Counted from the stretch's first letter, positions 47,031 to 57,335 are shown. The stretch is 64,000 nt of DNA from Roseovarius aestuarii (GCF_019966515.1 NZ_JAIMIB010000004.1:124001-188000), one strand, 5' to 3'. Notes: generated by a model from the letters alone, not told the origin. Translations and numbers: made by a program.

Positions 47031-48185
47031 ATGGCTATTAAAGAACCGGCAGCGCGGCCGGATAACGCGCGTTTTTCTTCTGGCCCCTGTGCCAAACCCC
47101 CCACATTCGATGTCACGCAGCTCAGCGATGCGCCTTTGGGCCGCAGCCACCGCGCCGCTGTCGGCAAATCCCGCCTGAAGGCGGCGATCGACGGTACGCG
47201 CGACGTGCTGGGTATCCCTGCCGACTACCGCATTGGCATCGTTCCTGCCTCGGATACCGGCGCGGTTGAAATGGCGATGTGGAACCTGCTGGGTGCCCGC
47301 AAGGTCGAAATGCTGGCCTGGGAAAGCTTTGGCGCGGGTTGGGTCACCGATGTGGTCAAACAGCTGAAGCTCGACGCTGACGTCAAGACCGCCGACTATG
47401 GCGAGATTGTCGATCTGGCTAGCGCCGATACCGACAATGACGTGGTCTTTACCTGGAACGGCACCACCTCGGGCGTGCGCGTACCGAATGGCGACTGGAT
47501 CAAGGCGGAGCGTGCGGGCCTGACCATCTGCGACGCCACATCTGCGGCCTTCGCTCAGGACCTGCCCTGGGACAAACTGGATGTCACCACCTTCAGCTGG
47601 CAGAAAGTGCTGGGCGGCGAGGCGGCGCATGGCATGCTGATCCTCAGCCCTCGCGCCGTTGAACGGCTGGAAAGCTACACCCCCGACTGGCCCCTGCCCA
47701 AGATCTTCCGCCTGACCAAGGCTGGCAAACTGATCGACGGCATATTCGAGGGCGCCACGATCAATACGCCATCGATGCTGGCGGTCGAGGATTACCTGAA
47801 GGCGCTTGACTGGGCGCGTTCGGTCGGCGGGTTGCAGGGGCTGATGGGTCGCGCAAATGCCAACACCAAGGCGGTGGCGGATTTTGTCGAACTGCACGAC
47901 TGGATCGATTTCCTGGCCCATGACCCGGCGACGCTATCGAACACATCCGTGTGCCTGAAATTCACCGACGATCGGATCAAGGACGGTGCGGGTTTCGCCA
48001 AAGCCATCGCGAAACGGCTGGAGGCCGAAGAGGTGGCATTTGATATCGGCGCCTATCGCGACGCCCCTCCGGGCCTGCGCATCTGGTGTGGCGGCACAGT
48101 AGAAACTTCTGACGTCGAGGCGCTGCTGCCCTGGATCGAATGGGCCTATCAAACCGAAATCGAGGCGCAGCTCGCCACCGCCTAA
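47031..48185 (+). CDS. serC: Phosphoserine aminotransferase
   Basis: 384 residues of the alphaproteobacterial SerC type. The N-terminal [10 protein letters not shown] and PLP-lysine motif [16 protein letters not shown] are clear. It converts 3-phosphohydroxypyruvate and glutamate to phosphoserine and 2-oxoglutarate. ATG 47031 follows AAGGATAG. serA follows after 84 bp containing a hairpin, suggesting an operon. Confidence 0.94.
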   Translation: MAIKEPAARPDNARFSSGPCAKPPTFDVTQLSDAPLGRSHRAAVGKSRLKAAIDGTRDVLGIPADYRIGIVPASDTGAVEMAMWNLLGARKVEMLAWESFGAGWVTDVVKQLKLDADVKTADYGEIVDLASADTDNDVVFTWNGTTSGVRVPNGDWIKAERAGLTICDATSAAFAQDLPWDKLDVTTFSWQKVLGGEAAHGMLILSPRAVERLESYTPDWPLPKIFRLTKAGKLIDGIFEGATINTPSMLAVEDYLKALDWARSVGGLQGLMGRANANTKAVADFVELHDWIDFLAHDPATLSNTSVCLKFTDDRIKDGAGFAKAIAKRLEAEEVAFDIGAYRDAPPGLRIWCGGTVETSDVEALLPWIEWAYQTEIEAQLATA

Positions 48186-48192
48186 AGCGGAT

Positions 48193-48230
48193 TTCACCCA
48201 CCCTGTCGGTTGATCCGCAGGGTGGATGAA
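48193..48230. repeat. Hairpin between serC and serA
   Basis: CCACCCTG/CAGGGTGG perfect 8-bp stem, extended by TTCA/TGAA across single mismatched bases, loop TCGGTTGATCCG. It is in the intercistronic gap and resembles dispersed palindromic elements of Rhodobacterales genomes; single copy in this window. Confidence 0.5.
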
Positions 48231-48269
48231 ACTCACGCACTCTCACCTGTTATTCAAAGGACGCTAAAA

Positions 48270-49865
48270 ATGGCTCCCAAAGTACTCGTTTCCGACAAAC
48301 TCTCTGAAACCGCCGTGCAGATCTTCCGTGATCGCGGTATCGACGTGGATTTCCAGCCCGATCTGGGCAAGGACAAGGAAAAACTGGCGGCCGTGATCGG
48401 CAAATATGACGGTCTCGCCATTCGGTCGGCCACCAAGGTGACCGAGAAGATCCTGAAGGCCGCCGATAACCTCAAGGTTATTGCGCGCGCGGGTATCGGC
48501 ACCGACAATATCGACAAAGATGCCGCCTCAAAGAAAGGTGTGATCGTGATGAACACGCCTTTCGGCAACATGATCACCACCGCCGAACATGCCATCGCGA
48601 TGATGTTCGCCGTGGCGCGGCAGCTTCCCGAGGCCAGCGCGAGCACTCATGCAGGCAAATGGGAGAAATCCAAGTTCATGGGGGTCGAGCTGACCTCAAA
48701 AACCCTGGGTGTCATCGGTGCCGGTAACATTGGCGGTATCGTTTGTAGCCGTGCGCTTGGCCTGAAGATGAAGGCGGTCGCCTATGATCCGTTCCTGAGC
48801 GAGGAAAAGGCCGACAAGATGGGCGTTGAGAAGGTCGAGCTGGACGAGTTGCTGGCGCGCGCCGATTTCATCACCCTGCACGTGCCGCTGACCGACCAGA
48901 CCCGTAATATCCTGAGCCGAGAGAACCTTGAGAAAACCAAGAAGGGTGTGCGCATCATCAACTGTGCCCGTGGCGGTCTGGTGGACGAAGAGGCGTTGGC
49001 AGAGCTGCTAAAATCCGGGCATGTCGCCGGAGCGGCTTTTGACGTGTTCAGCGTCGAGCCCGCCACCGAGAACCCGCTTTTCAATTTGCCCAACGTGGTC
49101 TGCACGCCTCATCTGGGTGCCGCCACCACCGAGGCGCAGGAAAACGTCGCCCTGCAGGTGGCCGAGCAGATGTCGGATTACCTGCTGACCGGCGCCGTCA
49201 CCAACGCGCTCAACATGCCCTCGGTTACCGCAGAAGAGGCCAAGGTGATGGGCCCGTGGATCAAGCTGGCGGACCATCTGGGCAGTTTCATTGGCCAGAT
49301 GACGGACGAACCGATCAAGGCGATCAACATCCTTTATGACGGGGTGGTTAGCGAGATGAACCTCGGCGCCCTGACCTCGGCCGCCGTGGCGGGGATCATG
49401 AAATCCGCCAATCCTGAGGTGAACATGGTCTCGGCCCCGGTCATCGCCAAGGAACGCGGGGTCAAGATTTCGACCACCAAGCAGGACAAATCCGGCGCGT
49501 TTGAGGGTTATATCAAGCTGACCGTGGTGACCGATCAGCGCGAACGCTCGATCGGGGGCACGGTTTTCAGCGATGGTAAGCCGCGCTTCATCCAGATCAA
49601 GGGCATCAATATCGACGCCGAGATCGGGCGGCACATGCTGTATACGACCAACGAGGATGTGCCCGGTATCATCGGCACGTTGGGCCAGACCATGGGCGAA
49701 AACGGCGTCAATATCGCCAATTTCACCCTTGGCCGGGCCGCAGCGGGAGGCGAAGCGATCGCTCTGCTTTATGTTGATGACAACGTGCCCGATGAGGTGA
49801 TCGGCAAACTGCATGCGACCGGCAAGTTCCAGATGATCCGCCATCTGGAGTTCGACGTGGCCTGA
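48270..49865 (+). CDS. serA: D-3-phosphoglycerate dehydrogenase
   Basis: 531 residues, the long form. The NAD-binding motif is GVIGAGNIGG, with catalytic His in TPHLGAATTEA. An allosteric substrate-binding domain and a C-terminal ACT domain (residues ~455-531, starting HMLYTTNEDVPGIIG) follow, implying serine regulation. ATG 48270 has AAAGGA upstream. First step of serine biosynthesis. A bidirectional terminator follows. Confidence 0.95.
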   Translation: MAPKVLVSDKLSETAVQIFRDRGIDVDFQPDLGKDKEKLAAVIGKYDGLAIRSATKVTEKILKAADNLKVIARAGIGTDNIDKDAASKKGVIVMNTPFGNMITTAEHAIAMMFAVARQLPEASASTHAGKWEKSKFMGVELTSKTLGVIGAGNIGGIVCSRALGLKMKAVAYDPFLSEEKADKMGVEKVELDELLARADFITLHVPLTDQTRNILSRENLEKTKKGVRIINCARGGLVDEEALAELLKSGHVAGAAFDVFSVEPATENPLFNLPNVVCTPHLGAATTEAQENVALQVAEQMSDYLLTGAVTNALNMPSVTAEEAKVMGPWIKLADHLGSFIGQMTDEPIKAINILYDGVVSEMNLGALTSAAVAGIMKSANPEVNMVSAPVIAKERGVKISTTKQDKSGAFEGYIKLTVVTDQRERSIGGTVFSDGKPRFIQIKGINIDAEIGRHMLYTTNEDVPGIIGTLGQTMGENGVNIANFTLGRAAAGGEAIALLYVDDNVPDEVIGKLHATGKFQMIRHLEFDVA

Positions 49866-49894
49866 GGGGTGTCAACCAAAGCCACTTGGCAAAA

Positions 49895-49925
49895 AAACAC
49901 CGCCCCCTGTTTGGGGACGGTGTTT
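49895..49925. terminator. Bidirectional terminator between serA and dnaJ
   Basis: AAACACCG/CGGTGTTT with inner CCCC/GGGG stem, A/T tails on both sides. It serves serA from the left and dnaJ from the right. Confidence 0.85.
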
Positions 49926-49972
49926 GTCTGACACTGGCCGACTACGCCACGATGACGAGCGGGGTGGTCGCC

Positions 49973-51124
49973 TCAGCTCTTCATCGAATCCCAGAAGGAT
50001 TTGACAGAAGAGAAAAAGCTTTTACTTTCCGGGTTGTTATCCTCGGAAAGCGCTTCGAATTCGCGCAGTAGCTCTTTTTGCTTCGAGGTGAGGTTGACTG
50101 GTGTTTCGACTGCCAGTTCGATCATCATATCGCCATCTGCCCCGCCACGAAGCGCTGGCATGCCTTTGCCGCGCAGACGCATCTGACGGCCTGACTGGCT
50201 GCCGGCGGGAATTTTCACCCGGCTACGGCCACCGTCGATGGTCGGCACTTCGATGTCACCGCCGAGGGTCGCCCTGATCATTGAGACAGGTACCCGGCAG
50301 AAAAGGTGATTTTCCTGCCGCTCGAACAGCTCGTGCGGTGCTACCTCGATAAAGATATAAAGATCGCCTGGTGGGCCGCCGCGCATCCCCGCCTCGCCAT
50401 TGCCAGCCAGACGGATGCGGGTACCGGTTTCGACGCCGGTGGGAATGTTCACCGACAGCGCACGATCTTTTTCGATGCGGCCCTGACCGCGGCAGGATTT
50501 GCAGGGGTTGTTGATGATCTGACCCAGGCCCGAACAGGTAGGGCAGGTGCGTTCAACGGTGAAGAATCCCTGCTGGGCGCGTACCTTGCCCATGCCCGAG
50601 CAGGTCGGACAGGTTGATGGTTCGGCGCCGCCTTCGGCACCGGATCCTTCGCAGGAATCACAGGGCACGGCCGTGGGGACGTTGATGGTTTTCTGCAAGC
50701 CGGAATAGGCTTCTTCCAGTGTGACGCGAAGGTTGTACCGCAAGTCTGAGCCTCTGGCTGCGCGGCTGCGTCCGCCGCCCGCACCACCGCGACCACCCAT
50801 GAAGTCGCCAAAGAGATCGTCGAACACATCAGAAAACGCGCTGGCGAAATCGCCCTGCCCGCCGCCGCCGGGACGGCCACCACCACCGCCCATACCGCCT
50901 TCGAACGCCGCATGGCCAAAGCGGTCATAGGCCGCTTTCTTGTCGGCGTCTTTCAGGACGTCATAGGCTTCGCCAGCTTCCTTGAACTGTGTTTCAGCGC
51001 CCGGATTGTCCTTGTTGCGGTCTGGATGAAGCTCTTTCGCCTTCTTGCGATAGGCTTTCTTGATTTCCTCGGCCGACGCGCCTTTGGATAATCCAAGCAC
51101 TTCGTAATAGTCACGTTTGGCCAT
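49973..51124 (-). CDS. dnaJ: Co-chaperone DnaJ (type I)
   Basis: 383 residues. J domain with the HPD motif ([10 protein letters not shown]), glycine/phenylalanine-rich linker (GGGRPGGGG), four zinc-finger CXXCXGXG repeats ([32 protein letters not shown]) and C-terminal substrate-binding domains. It stimulates DnaK ATPase and delivers substrates. Downstream of dnaK, 81 bp apart. Confidence 0.97.
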   Translation of the reverse strand: MAKRDYYEVLGLSKGASAEEIKKAYRKKAKELHPDRNKDNPGAETQFKEAGEAYDVLKDADKKAAYDRFGHAAFEGGMGGGGGRPGGGGQGDFASAFSDVFDDLFGDFMGGRGGAGGGRSRAARGSDLRYNLRVTLEEAYSGLQKTINVPTAVPCDSCEGSGAEGGAEPSTCPTCSGMGKVRAQQGFFTVERTCPTCSGLGQIINNPCKSCRGQGRIEKDRALSVNIPTGVETGTRIRLAGNGEAGMRGGPPGDLYIFIEVAPHELFERQENHLFCRVPVSMIRATLGGDIEVPTIDGGRSRVKIPAGSQSGRQMRLRGKGMPALRGGADGDMMIELAVETPVNLTSKQKELLREFEALSEDNNPESKSFFSSVKSFWDSMKS

Positions 51125-51205
51125 CTGAGGTCTCCTTTCGCCGGAACGGTTGGGGCCGGGCCGGTCGTTGCTGGCCCGGCCCCTGAAGTTCCGTCACGCG
51201 CGGGT

Positions 51206-53116
51206 TCAAGCGCGCTTGTCGCCGTCGAGATCCTCGAAATCGGCATCGACGATATCGTCGTCGCCGGCCCCGGCTTCATCCGCGGCCATCGGCTCGTCTT
51301 CGCCGTCTTCCTGAGCCGCCTTGTAGATCGCTTCGCCCAGTTTCATGGCGGCTTCGGTGACATTCTGGATGCCTGACTTGATCTTGTCGGCATTGTCGGT
51401 TTCCAGTTCGTCCTTGAGCGCGGCGATGGCCAGCTCGATCGCTTCGATGGTGGTCGGGTCGACCTTGTCGGCATGTTCTTCCATCGACTTCTCGGTCGAG
51501 TTGATCAGGCTTTCCGCCTGGTTCTTGGCTTCGACCAGTTCGCGACGTTCCTTGTCGGCCTCGGCGTTTTCCTCGGCGTCCTGGACCATCTTTTCGATGT
51601 CCTCATCGCTTAGGCCACCAGAGGCCTGGATCGTGATCTTCTGTTCTTTGCCGGTGCCCTTGTCCTTGGCGTGGACCGAGACGATACCGTTGGCGTCGAT
51701 GTCGAAGGCGACCTCGATCTGCGGCATGCCGCGCGGGGCGGGTGGGATATCTTCGAGGTTGAACTGACCGAGGATCTTGTTGTCCGCCGCCATTTCACGC
51801 TCGCCCTGGAAGACACGGATGGTAACGGCGTTCTGGTTATCCTCGGCGGTCGAGAAGATCTGAGACTTGTTTGTCGGGATCGTGGTGTTGCGGTCGATCA
51901 GACGAGTAAAGACACCGCCCAGTGTTTCGATACCAAGCGACAGCGGGGTCACGTCGAGCAGCACAACGTCTTTCACGTCGCCCTGCAGAACACCGGCCTG
52001 AATGGCCGCACCCATGGCGACAACTTCATCGGGGTTCACACCCTTATGCGGCTCCTTGCCGAAGAACTTGGTGACTTCCTCGATCACTTTGGGCATGCGG
52101 GTCATGCCGCCGACCAGAACAACCTCGTCAATCTCGTTGGCCGACATGCCAGCGTCTTTCAACGCGGCGGCACAGGGTTTCATCGATGCTTTGATAAGGT
52201 CACCCACCAGGCTTTCAAGCTTGGCGCGGGTCAGTTTCATGACCATGTGCAGTGGCGAGCCGTCCGAACCCATCGAGATGAAGGGTTGGTTGATTTCGGT
52301 CTGCGAGCTGCTGGAAAGTTCGATCTTGGCTTTCTCAGCGGCCTCTTTCAGGCGTTGCAGTGCCATCTTGTCTTTGGTCAGATCGACGCCGTGTTCCTTT
52401 TTGAACTCATCCGCCAGGTAGTTGACGATGCGCATGTCAAAGTCTTCACCACCCAGGAAGGTGTCACCATTGGTCGACTTCACCTCGAAAAGGCCATCGT
52501 CAATCTCAAGGATGGTCACGTCGAAGGTACCGCCGCCAAGGTCATAGACCGCGATCGTGTGGGTGTTTTCTTTGTCGAGACCATAGGCCAGCGCCGCGGC
52601 GGTTGGTTCGTTGATGATGCGCAGCACTTCGAGGCCGGCGATCTTGCCGGCATCCTTGGTGGCCTGACGCTGGGCGTCGTTGAAATAGGCGGGAACGGTG
52701 ATGACCGCCTGCGTTACTTCTTCACCCAGATAGGATTCAGCGGTTTCTTTCATCTTGCCGAGGATGAAGGCCGAGATCTGGCTGGGGCTGTATTTCTCGC
52801 CCTTGGCTTCCACCCAGGCATCGCCATTGCCGCCATCGATGACGTTGAAGGGCATGTTCTTCTTGTCCTTGGCCAGATCCGGGTCATTTTCCCGGCGACC
52901 GATCAGGCGCTTGACGCCAAAGACGGTGTTTTCCGGGTTGGTGACGGCCTGACGTTTGGCAGGCTGGCCGACAAGGCGTTCATTGTCTGTGAAAGCGACG
53001 ATCGAGGGGGTGGTGCGGGCACCTTCCGAGTTCTCGATGACGCGGGCCTGGCTACCATCCATGATGGCGACGCAGGAGTTGGTGGTTCCGAGGTCAATAC
53101 CGATGACTTTGGCCAT
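51206..53116 (-). CDS. dnaK: Chaperone DnaK (Hsp70)
   Basis: 636 residues. The ATPase opening [16 protein letters not shown] and the [27 protein letters not shown] motifs are intact. The substrate domain follows, with a C-terminal acidic lid ending [19 protein letters not shown]. It folds proteins and controls RpoH stability in proteobacteria. A heat-shock-type promoter lies 110 bp upstream. Confidence 0.98.
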   Translation of the reverse strand: MAKVIGIDLGTTNSCVAIMDGSQARVIENSEGARTTPSIVAFTDNERLVGQPAKRQAVTNPENTVFGVKRLIGRRENDPDLAKDKKNMPFNVIDGGNGDAWVEAKGEKYSPSQISAFILGKMKETAESYLGEEVTQAVITVPAYFNDAQRQATKDAGKIAGLEVLRIINEPTAAALAYGLDKENTHTIAVYDLGGGTFDVTILEIDDGLFEVKSTNGDTFLGGEDFDMRIVNYLADEFKKEHGVDLTKDKMALQRLKEAAEKAKIELSSSSQTEINQPFISMGSDGSPLHMVMKLTRAKLESLVGDLIKASMKPCAAALKDAGMSANEIDEVVLVGGMTRMPKVIEEVTKFFGKEPHKGVNPDEVVAMGAAIQAGVLQGDVKDVVLLDVTPLSLGIETLGGVFTRLIDRNTTIPTNKSQIFSTAEDNQNAVTIRVFQGEREMAADNKILGQFNLEDIPPAPRGMPQIEVAFDIDANGIVSVHAKDKGTGKEQKITIQASGGLSDEDIEKMVQDAEENAEADKERRELVEAKNQAESLINSTEKSMEEHADKVDPTTIEAIELAIAALKDELETDNADKIKSGIQNVTEAAMKLGEAIYKAAQEDGEDEPMAADEAGAGDDDIVDADFEDLDGDKRA

Positions 53117-53227
53117 TTTATACGATCCCTTCTAACTTAGGCGATGTGGCAGGGTCTGACCCGTTTCGGCACCAGACCCCGATGATTTGACGGCGCCCCC
53201 CTAAGGGGTTGCCGTGCTTCCCGGCGT

Positions 53228-53256
53228 ATATAGGCAGCGGAAACTGGCCCTGCAAC
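53228..53256 (-). promoter_or_regulatory. Candidate RpoH-type promoter of dnaK
   Basis: On the minus strand, GTTGCA (+ coordinates 53251-53256) and CTATAT (53228-53233) are 17 bp apart. The -10 is the same as in the hslO candidate. Gives a 5' leader of about 105 nt that contains the C4/G4 palindrome near 53200. Confidence 0.45.
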
Positions 53257-53326
53257 CGCCTGAAGGGCGCAGATTTTGCTATTTTGCGTTAAAATGTGCA
53301 GTTAAGGCGGGTCAAACGAGGGCAGT

Positions 53327-53935
53327 ATGTGCGCAGCAACCATCTCCATCCGGGGATTCCATGTTTTCAAAGGTTTTTTGAGCGCTGATGCGCAGGCTGT
53401 GCTTCTGGCCGATTTGCGCGATGTCGTGGCGGCGGCGCCGCTCTTTTCGCCGATGACACCTTACGGAAAACCGATGTCGGTTCGAATGACCTCGGCCGGG
53501 AAATACGGGTGGTTTTCGGACAAGTCCGGTTATCGCTATGCACCATCCCATCCCAATGGCTCGGCGTGGCCTGCAATCCCTGACCGGGTGCTTGCGATTT
53601 GGCGGGAGCTTGTGAGTGATGCGCGCGATCCCGATTGCTGCCTGATCAATTTTTATGGTGAGGGCGCCAAGATGGGGATGCATCAGGATCGCGACGAGGC
53701 GGATTTCAACTGGCCGGTCCTGTCGGTATCGCTGGGTGATGAAGGGCTGTTCCGGGTCGGCAACGCAACCCGTGGCGGCAAAACCGAGTCGATCTGGCTG
53801 CAGTCAGGCGATGTCGTGGTGATGGGCGGTGAAGCGCGTCTGCTGTATCATGGAGTCGACCGCATCAAACTGGGTAGCTCGGCGCTGATGCCGAAAGGCG
53901 GGCGGATCAATCTGACCTGCCGGGTTGTGGACTAG
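53327..53935 (+). CDS. alkB: AlkB-type 2-oxoglutarate/Fe(II) dioxygenase
   Basis: 202 residues. The iron ligands are in MHQDRDE and YHGVDRI, the 2-oxoglutarate-binding arginine in RINLTCR, and NFYGEGAKMG precedes them, all as in AlkB. It repairs N1-methyladenine and N3-methylcytosine by oxidative demethylation. Diverges from dnaK with a 210-bp gap. Confidence 0.93.
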   Translation: MCAATISIRGFHVFKGFLSADAQAVLLADLRDVVAAAPLFSPMTPYGKPMSVRMTSAGKYGWFSDKSGYRYAPSHPNGSAWPAIPDRVLAIWRELVSDARDPDCCLINFYGEGAKMGMHQDRDEADFNWPVLSVSLGDEGLFRVGNATRGGKTESIWLQSGDVVVMGGEARLLYHGVDRIKLGSSALMPKGGRINLTCRVVD

Positions 53936-53947
53936 TTGGGAAAAGAA

Positions 53948-53969
53948 GAGGGGCGCGATCGCGCCCCTC
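53948..53969. terminator. Perfect palindromic terminator between alkB and the CAP repeat gene
   Basis: GAGGGGCGCGA is immediately followed by its own reverse complement, a 22-bp palindrome, and TTTTT lies 16 bp further on. It lies between two converging genes. Confidence 0.7.
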
Positions 53970-53986
53970 CCGTTGATTTTTCGTGG

Positions 53987-55201
53987 TCAGACCAGATCGA
54001 ATTCAATCGTAACGCTGACCGATACCTGAAAGTCAAACTCGTCGGCTGGCCAGTCATCGCACATGAACGCCATATCGTCCTGCCCCATGTCGTCTGATTG
54101 CGGCAGGGAATCGGTATCTGTTACCGGATCATCCTCCATGTCGATGGTGTCGCAATCACCCGATGCGACGAAGTCGAACCCGTCAAAGAGACCCTCGAGC
54201 ATGTCGCTAAGATCGGCGAGAAACTGATCGACATCGAAACCGTCGTGATCAGGGCCTTCGGCGACCGGTGGCTCCGCGTCAGGTGTCTCACCGTCCGGCC
54301 CTTCCGCAACCGGCGGCTCTTGGTCATCTGGTGTTTCGTCGTCTGGCCCTTCTGCGACAGGCGGTTCGCCATCCGGTGTCTCATCGTCAGGCCCCTCTGC
54401 GACGGGTGGTTCGTCATCGGGTGTCTCGCCGTCGGGCCCGTCTGCGATGGGCGGTTCGCTATCCGGAGTATCATCATCAGGTCCCTCAGCAACCGGAGGC
54501 TCTTCATCGTCTGGAGCTTCATCGTCAGGCCCTTCTGCAACGGGGGGTTCGTCGTCAGGCGTCTCACTATCAGGCCCTTCTGCAACAGGCGGTTCGTCAT
54601 CCGGCGTCTCGCCATCGGGCCCTTCAGCGACGGGAGGCTCGTCGTCCGTTGGGGCTTCATCATCCGGTCCCTCGGCAATGGGTGGTTCATCATCATCTGG
54701 TGCGCCGGTTGTCGGGTCGTCGGGCATGGGTGGCTGTTGCGGGTCAGTGTCGTCCATGACAGCATCGGTTGCCCCGAAATTCTGCGTGACCATCACGCTG
54801 TCGAAGTTTTCGAAGTCGCCGCGCTCAATCCCGATGCCAATCTCTTCAAACGAGGGGTTGAGGATATTGGCGCGATGGCCGGGGCTATTCATCAGGCTTT
54901 GGTGAATATCTTCCACATCATCGGCAAGGCCCGGTGCACCGCGCTCGCTTTGCCAGCCGATGTTTTCGCCCCAAGTCCAGTTGCCTTCCAGTTCGTATCC
55001 GGCCGCGACAATCCGATCGCCGGCGGACGACCCGCTTTGGCCGGTATGAGAAAACGTATCCGTGCCCAGCATCCAGGTACTGTGATCTTCGCTTGCCTCA
55101 TTGAGATCACCGTTGAACGTCAGCGGCGCAAGGCCGGCGCCGGTCCGTTCCTGATTGATCAGATCCAGCATCTGCTGCTCCAAAGTGCTTGGAAGTGACA
55201 T
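53987..55201 (-). CDS. CAP-domain protein with ten acidic proline-rich repeats
   Basis: 404 residues. The CAP fold (residues ~5-148) shows LNEASEDHSTWML, HTGQSGSSAG, WGENIGWQ and SPGHRANILNPSFEEIGIG. From about residue 169 come ten copies of a 14-16-residue unit built on EPPVAEGPD followed by D-E-T-P variants, extremely acidic. A C-terminal domain with three Cys ends in QVSVSVTIEFDLV. There is no signal peptide, and ATG 55201 has AAAGGA upstream. Non-classical or type I secretion is possible (inference). Biological role unknown. Confidence 0.82.
   Translation of the reverse strand: MSLPSTLEQQMLDLINQERTGAGLAPLTFNGDLNEASEDHSTWMLGTDTFSHTGQSGSSAGDRIVAAGYELEGNWTWGENIGWQSERGAPGLADDVEDIHQSLMNSPGHRANILNPSFEEIGIGIERGDFENFDSVMVTQNFGATDAVMDDTDPQQPPMPDDPTTGAPDDDEPPIAEGPDDEAPTDDEPPVAEGPDGETPDDEPPVAEGPDSETPDDEPPVAEGPDDEAPDDEEPPVAEGPDDDTPDSEPPIADGPDGETPDDEPPVAEGPDDETPDGEPPVAEGPDDETPDDQEPPVAEGPDGETPDAEPPVAEGPDHDGFDVDQFLADLSDMLEGLFDGFDFVASGDCDTIDMEDDPVTDTDSLPQSDDMGQDDMAFMCDDWPADEFDFQVSVSVTIEFDLV
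54248..54697 (-). repeat. Coding tandem repeat, ten units of 42-48 bp
   Basis: The region encodes ten EPPVAEGPD-type units, with alternating DETP, DEAP, GETP and SETP spacers. The unit consensus is strong at protein level but degenerate at base level, so it is an old, selected array rather than a recent expansion. Confidence 0.8.
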
Positions 55202-55207
55202 TTTCAA

Positions 55208-55570
55208 GTCCTTTCTGGTGGCACGACCGCCACCTGTTTGTATGCACCGGCCAAATTGACCGGTGCACAGACAAAGAGTTCCCGACCCCGGCCGCCGTCA
55301 GGCAGTCGGGCTGACCGCGCTGACAGGGTCAGGGCGGTGCATCGGAAAGAGTTACGTCATGCAGAGCCGGATACCGTGAGTGCGGGAACGCCCGGATGCA
55401 GGACGGACGCTATGCAGAGGGTCCTGACCCAGCAATGCCGGGCGGGATCGCGCCGAAAAAGAAGCGCGGATTTGCTGGGTGGCAAAAAAAAGTCGGCAGT
55501 TTTTTGATTGGCGCTTTTCAGCGCAGGACGCGGTGCCCGGATTATGCCAATTCAGGGCCGAAGGCTTGCG
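55208..55570. other. Intergenic region with two hairpins upstream of the CAP repeat gene
   Basis: GGTGGC/GCCACC (55217-55234) and TGCACCGG/CCGGTGCA (55243-55267, loop 9 nt) are near the 5' end of the CAP gene (minus strand). The rest has no supportable gene; a short run AAAAAAAA at 55485 and TTTTTT at 55501 flank weak ORFs only. Confidence 0.55.
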
Positions 55571-56392
55571 TTATCGCCGGGCTTCCCAACTTCTCGACGC
55601 ATATTGCCTTGTGTAGAACTCGCCCATCATACCAATCATGATGAGCACAACGCCCACGATAAGCGCGTACTCATAGTTTGTGTTTCGCGGGAAATAGTTG
55701 CCAAAAACGAACCCTCGGCACTGATCTATAATATGAAACAACGGGTTCCAGTCAAACATGTTCAGCATGAAGGCCGGGAGTGTGTTGACCACGAAAAGCT
55801 TGCCTGATGCGATCATATTCGCCCGTTGGTAAACGGTTTTGAAAATTGAAACGAAACCGGGCGCCCAGGGCCTAATTGCCATCAGCACAAGGCCCACGGC
55901 AATGCCGGTAAACCACGCCAGCAATACCATAGCAAAAGCCGGGACGGGATGCGCGATCTCAAACGGTGTTACGGCCACGTGATAGACAAACAGAATCACG
56001 AACAGCGCCAGAACCTGAATATACAGCGAGCTGAGTGCTGCGCCGGAGATCGAGATTATGGTGTTCATAGGTGCATGCTGTTGCATCGGAGACGAAGGCC
56101 CTTCAGCCCCGAGCACCGCGCCTAATGCCTTGATGTGCGTGAGGTAAAGAAAAATGCCTGAGAGCATATAAAGCAGGAAGTCGCCGCGTAGCTTCGCCCC
56201 TTTCAACCCCAGAAACGTGAACATCAGGTAGAACGCCATCACGAAAAGGACTGTTACCAAAATGCTGTTGGCGAGCGACAAGAACGCGTTTCCGTGCCCT
56301 TTGCGGACATCACGGACGGCGGAATGATAGATCAATTCAACGATCGAGACCGCTGAATGTAGCTTTGATCTTGGTCTAACGTACTGAAACAT
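55571..56392 (-). CDS. ABC-2-type polysaccharide export permease (no ATPase partner in window)
   Basis: 273 residues with about six hydrophobic helices (LANSILVTVLFVMAFYLM, FLLYMLSGIFLYL, VLALFVILFVYHVAV, AFAMVLLAWFTGIAVGLVLM among them) and the ABC-2 style NPLFHIIDQCRGFVFGNYFP. It resembles KpsM/Wzm-type permeases that move capsule or O-antigen chains through the inner membrane. No ATP-binding subunit is adjacent. It diverges from the cysQ-kdsB-galU-galE block, which fits export of the sugar polymer (inference). Confidence 0.82.
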   Translation of the reverse strand: MFQYVRPRSKLHSAVSIVELIYHSAVRDVRKGHGNAFLSLANSILVTVLFVMAFYLMFTFLGLKGAKLRGDFLLYMLSGIFLYLTHIKALGAVLGAEGPSSPMQQHAPMNTIISISGAALSSLYIQVLALFVILFVYHVAVTPFEIAHPVPAFAMVLLAWFTGIAVGLVLMAIRPWAPGFVSIFKTVYQRANMIASGKLFVVNTLPAFMLNMFDWNPLFHIIDQCRGFVFGNYFPRNTNYEYALIVGVVLIMIGMMGEFYTRQYASRSWEARR

Positions 56393-56522
56393 GGCCCCTT
56401 GCCTGCGGCTGCATGCTGATTTCTTGCACGGATTTCTTGCTGTCCCGTTAGCGGCGTACCATAAGGGGCGCCGAACGAGTTATCAACAAGCGGGAACGAA
56501 CCGCGAATTCAGGAGTTGCGAT

Positions 56523-57335
56523 TTGGATTACGACAAGCTTGTGCAGGTGATGCGTGACCTGGCGCTGGAAGCCGGTGATCGGATCATGGAAATCTACAAT
56601 GCCGATGATTTCGACGTGAAGGTGAAATCCGATGACAGCCCGGTAACCGAGGCAGATGAGGCGGCGGATGCGCTGATCTCGGCGGGTCTGCGCGCGGCGT
56701 TTCCGGATGTGCTGCTGATCACCGAAGAGCAGGCCGCCTCACACGGGAAAAACGCGGATACGTTTCTGATTGTCGACCCGCTGGACGGCACCAAGGAGTT
56801 CATTCACCGCCGCGGCGATTTTACCGTTAATATCGCCTATGTCGAAAACGGTGTGCCAACTCGCGGTGTGGTTTATGCACCAGCAAAGAACCGACTATTC
56901 TATACGTTGCCTCAAGGCGCAGCAGTAGAAGAAGTACTCTATCTTGGACAGGATAAGCATGTTGTTGGAAAGTTGGGCCAAATTAACGAGATCAAGGTTT
57001 CCGACCCCAACAATAGTGCCCTGATGGTAGTGGCCAGCAAGTCGCATCGTGACCAGGCGACGGACGATTACATTAACAAATATGCCGTCAAAGATATGAA
57101 AAGCGCCGGCTCATCCCTGAAATTCTGTCTGATTGCTACCGGTGAGGCGGACATCTATCCCCGCGTAGGGCGGACAATGGAATGGGATACGGCAGCAGGT
57201 CACGCCGTTCTTCAGGGTGCGGGCGGCAAGGTGGTTCGGTTCGACGACCACAGCCCGCTCGTTTATGGCAAGGAAGGCTATGCCAACCCGTTCTTTATTG
57301 CCTATTCGCCCGATGTTTCTCTCAAGGAGGCGTGA
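56523..57335 (+). CDS. cysQ: 3'(2'),5'-bisphosphate nucleotidase CysQ
   Basis: 270 residues. Inositol monophosphatase-family metal site DPLDGTKEF, and the C-terminal WDTAAGHAVLQGAGG. It degrades 3'-phosphoadenosine 5'-phosphate produced by sulfation or sulfate assimilation. The TTG at 56523 has an ideal SD (AGGAG, 7-base spacer). Upstream ATGs in the frame look non-coding; an internal ATG 56550 is an alternative. Its stop overlaps kdsB. Confidence 0.9.
   Translation: MDYDKLVQVMRDLALEAGDRIMEIYNADDFDVKVKSDDSPVTEADEAADALISAGLRAAFPDVLLITEEQAASHGKNADTFLIVDPLDGTKEFIHRRGDFTVNIAYVENGVPTRGVVYAPAKNRLFYTLPQGAAVEEVLYLGQDKHVVGKLGQINEIKVSDPNNSALMVVASKSHRDQATDDYINKYAVKDMKSAGSSLKFCLIATGEADIYPRVGRTMEWDTAAGHAVLQGAGGKVVRFDDHSPLVYGKEGYANPFFIAYSPDVSLKEA

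Noticed and set aside
51671..53140. 489-codon open frame antisense to dnaK
   Set aside because: Antisense shadow; dnaK is highly conserved on the other strand.
54248..54697. CRISPR-like or satellite repeat
   Set aside because: Units are in frame, vary in length by codons and encode a continuous protein; no spacer/repeat alternation.
54098..55198. Long open frame opposite the CAP repeats
   Set aside because: Its arginine- and valine-rich monotony is the mirror of the acidic repeat array.
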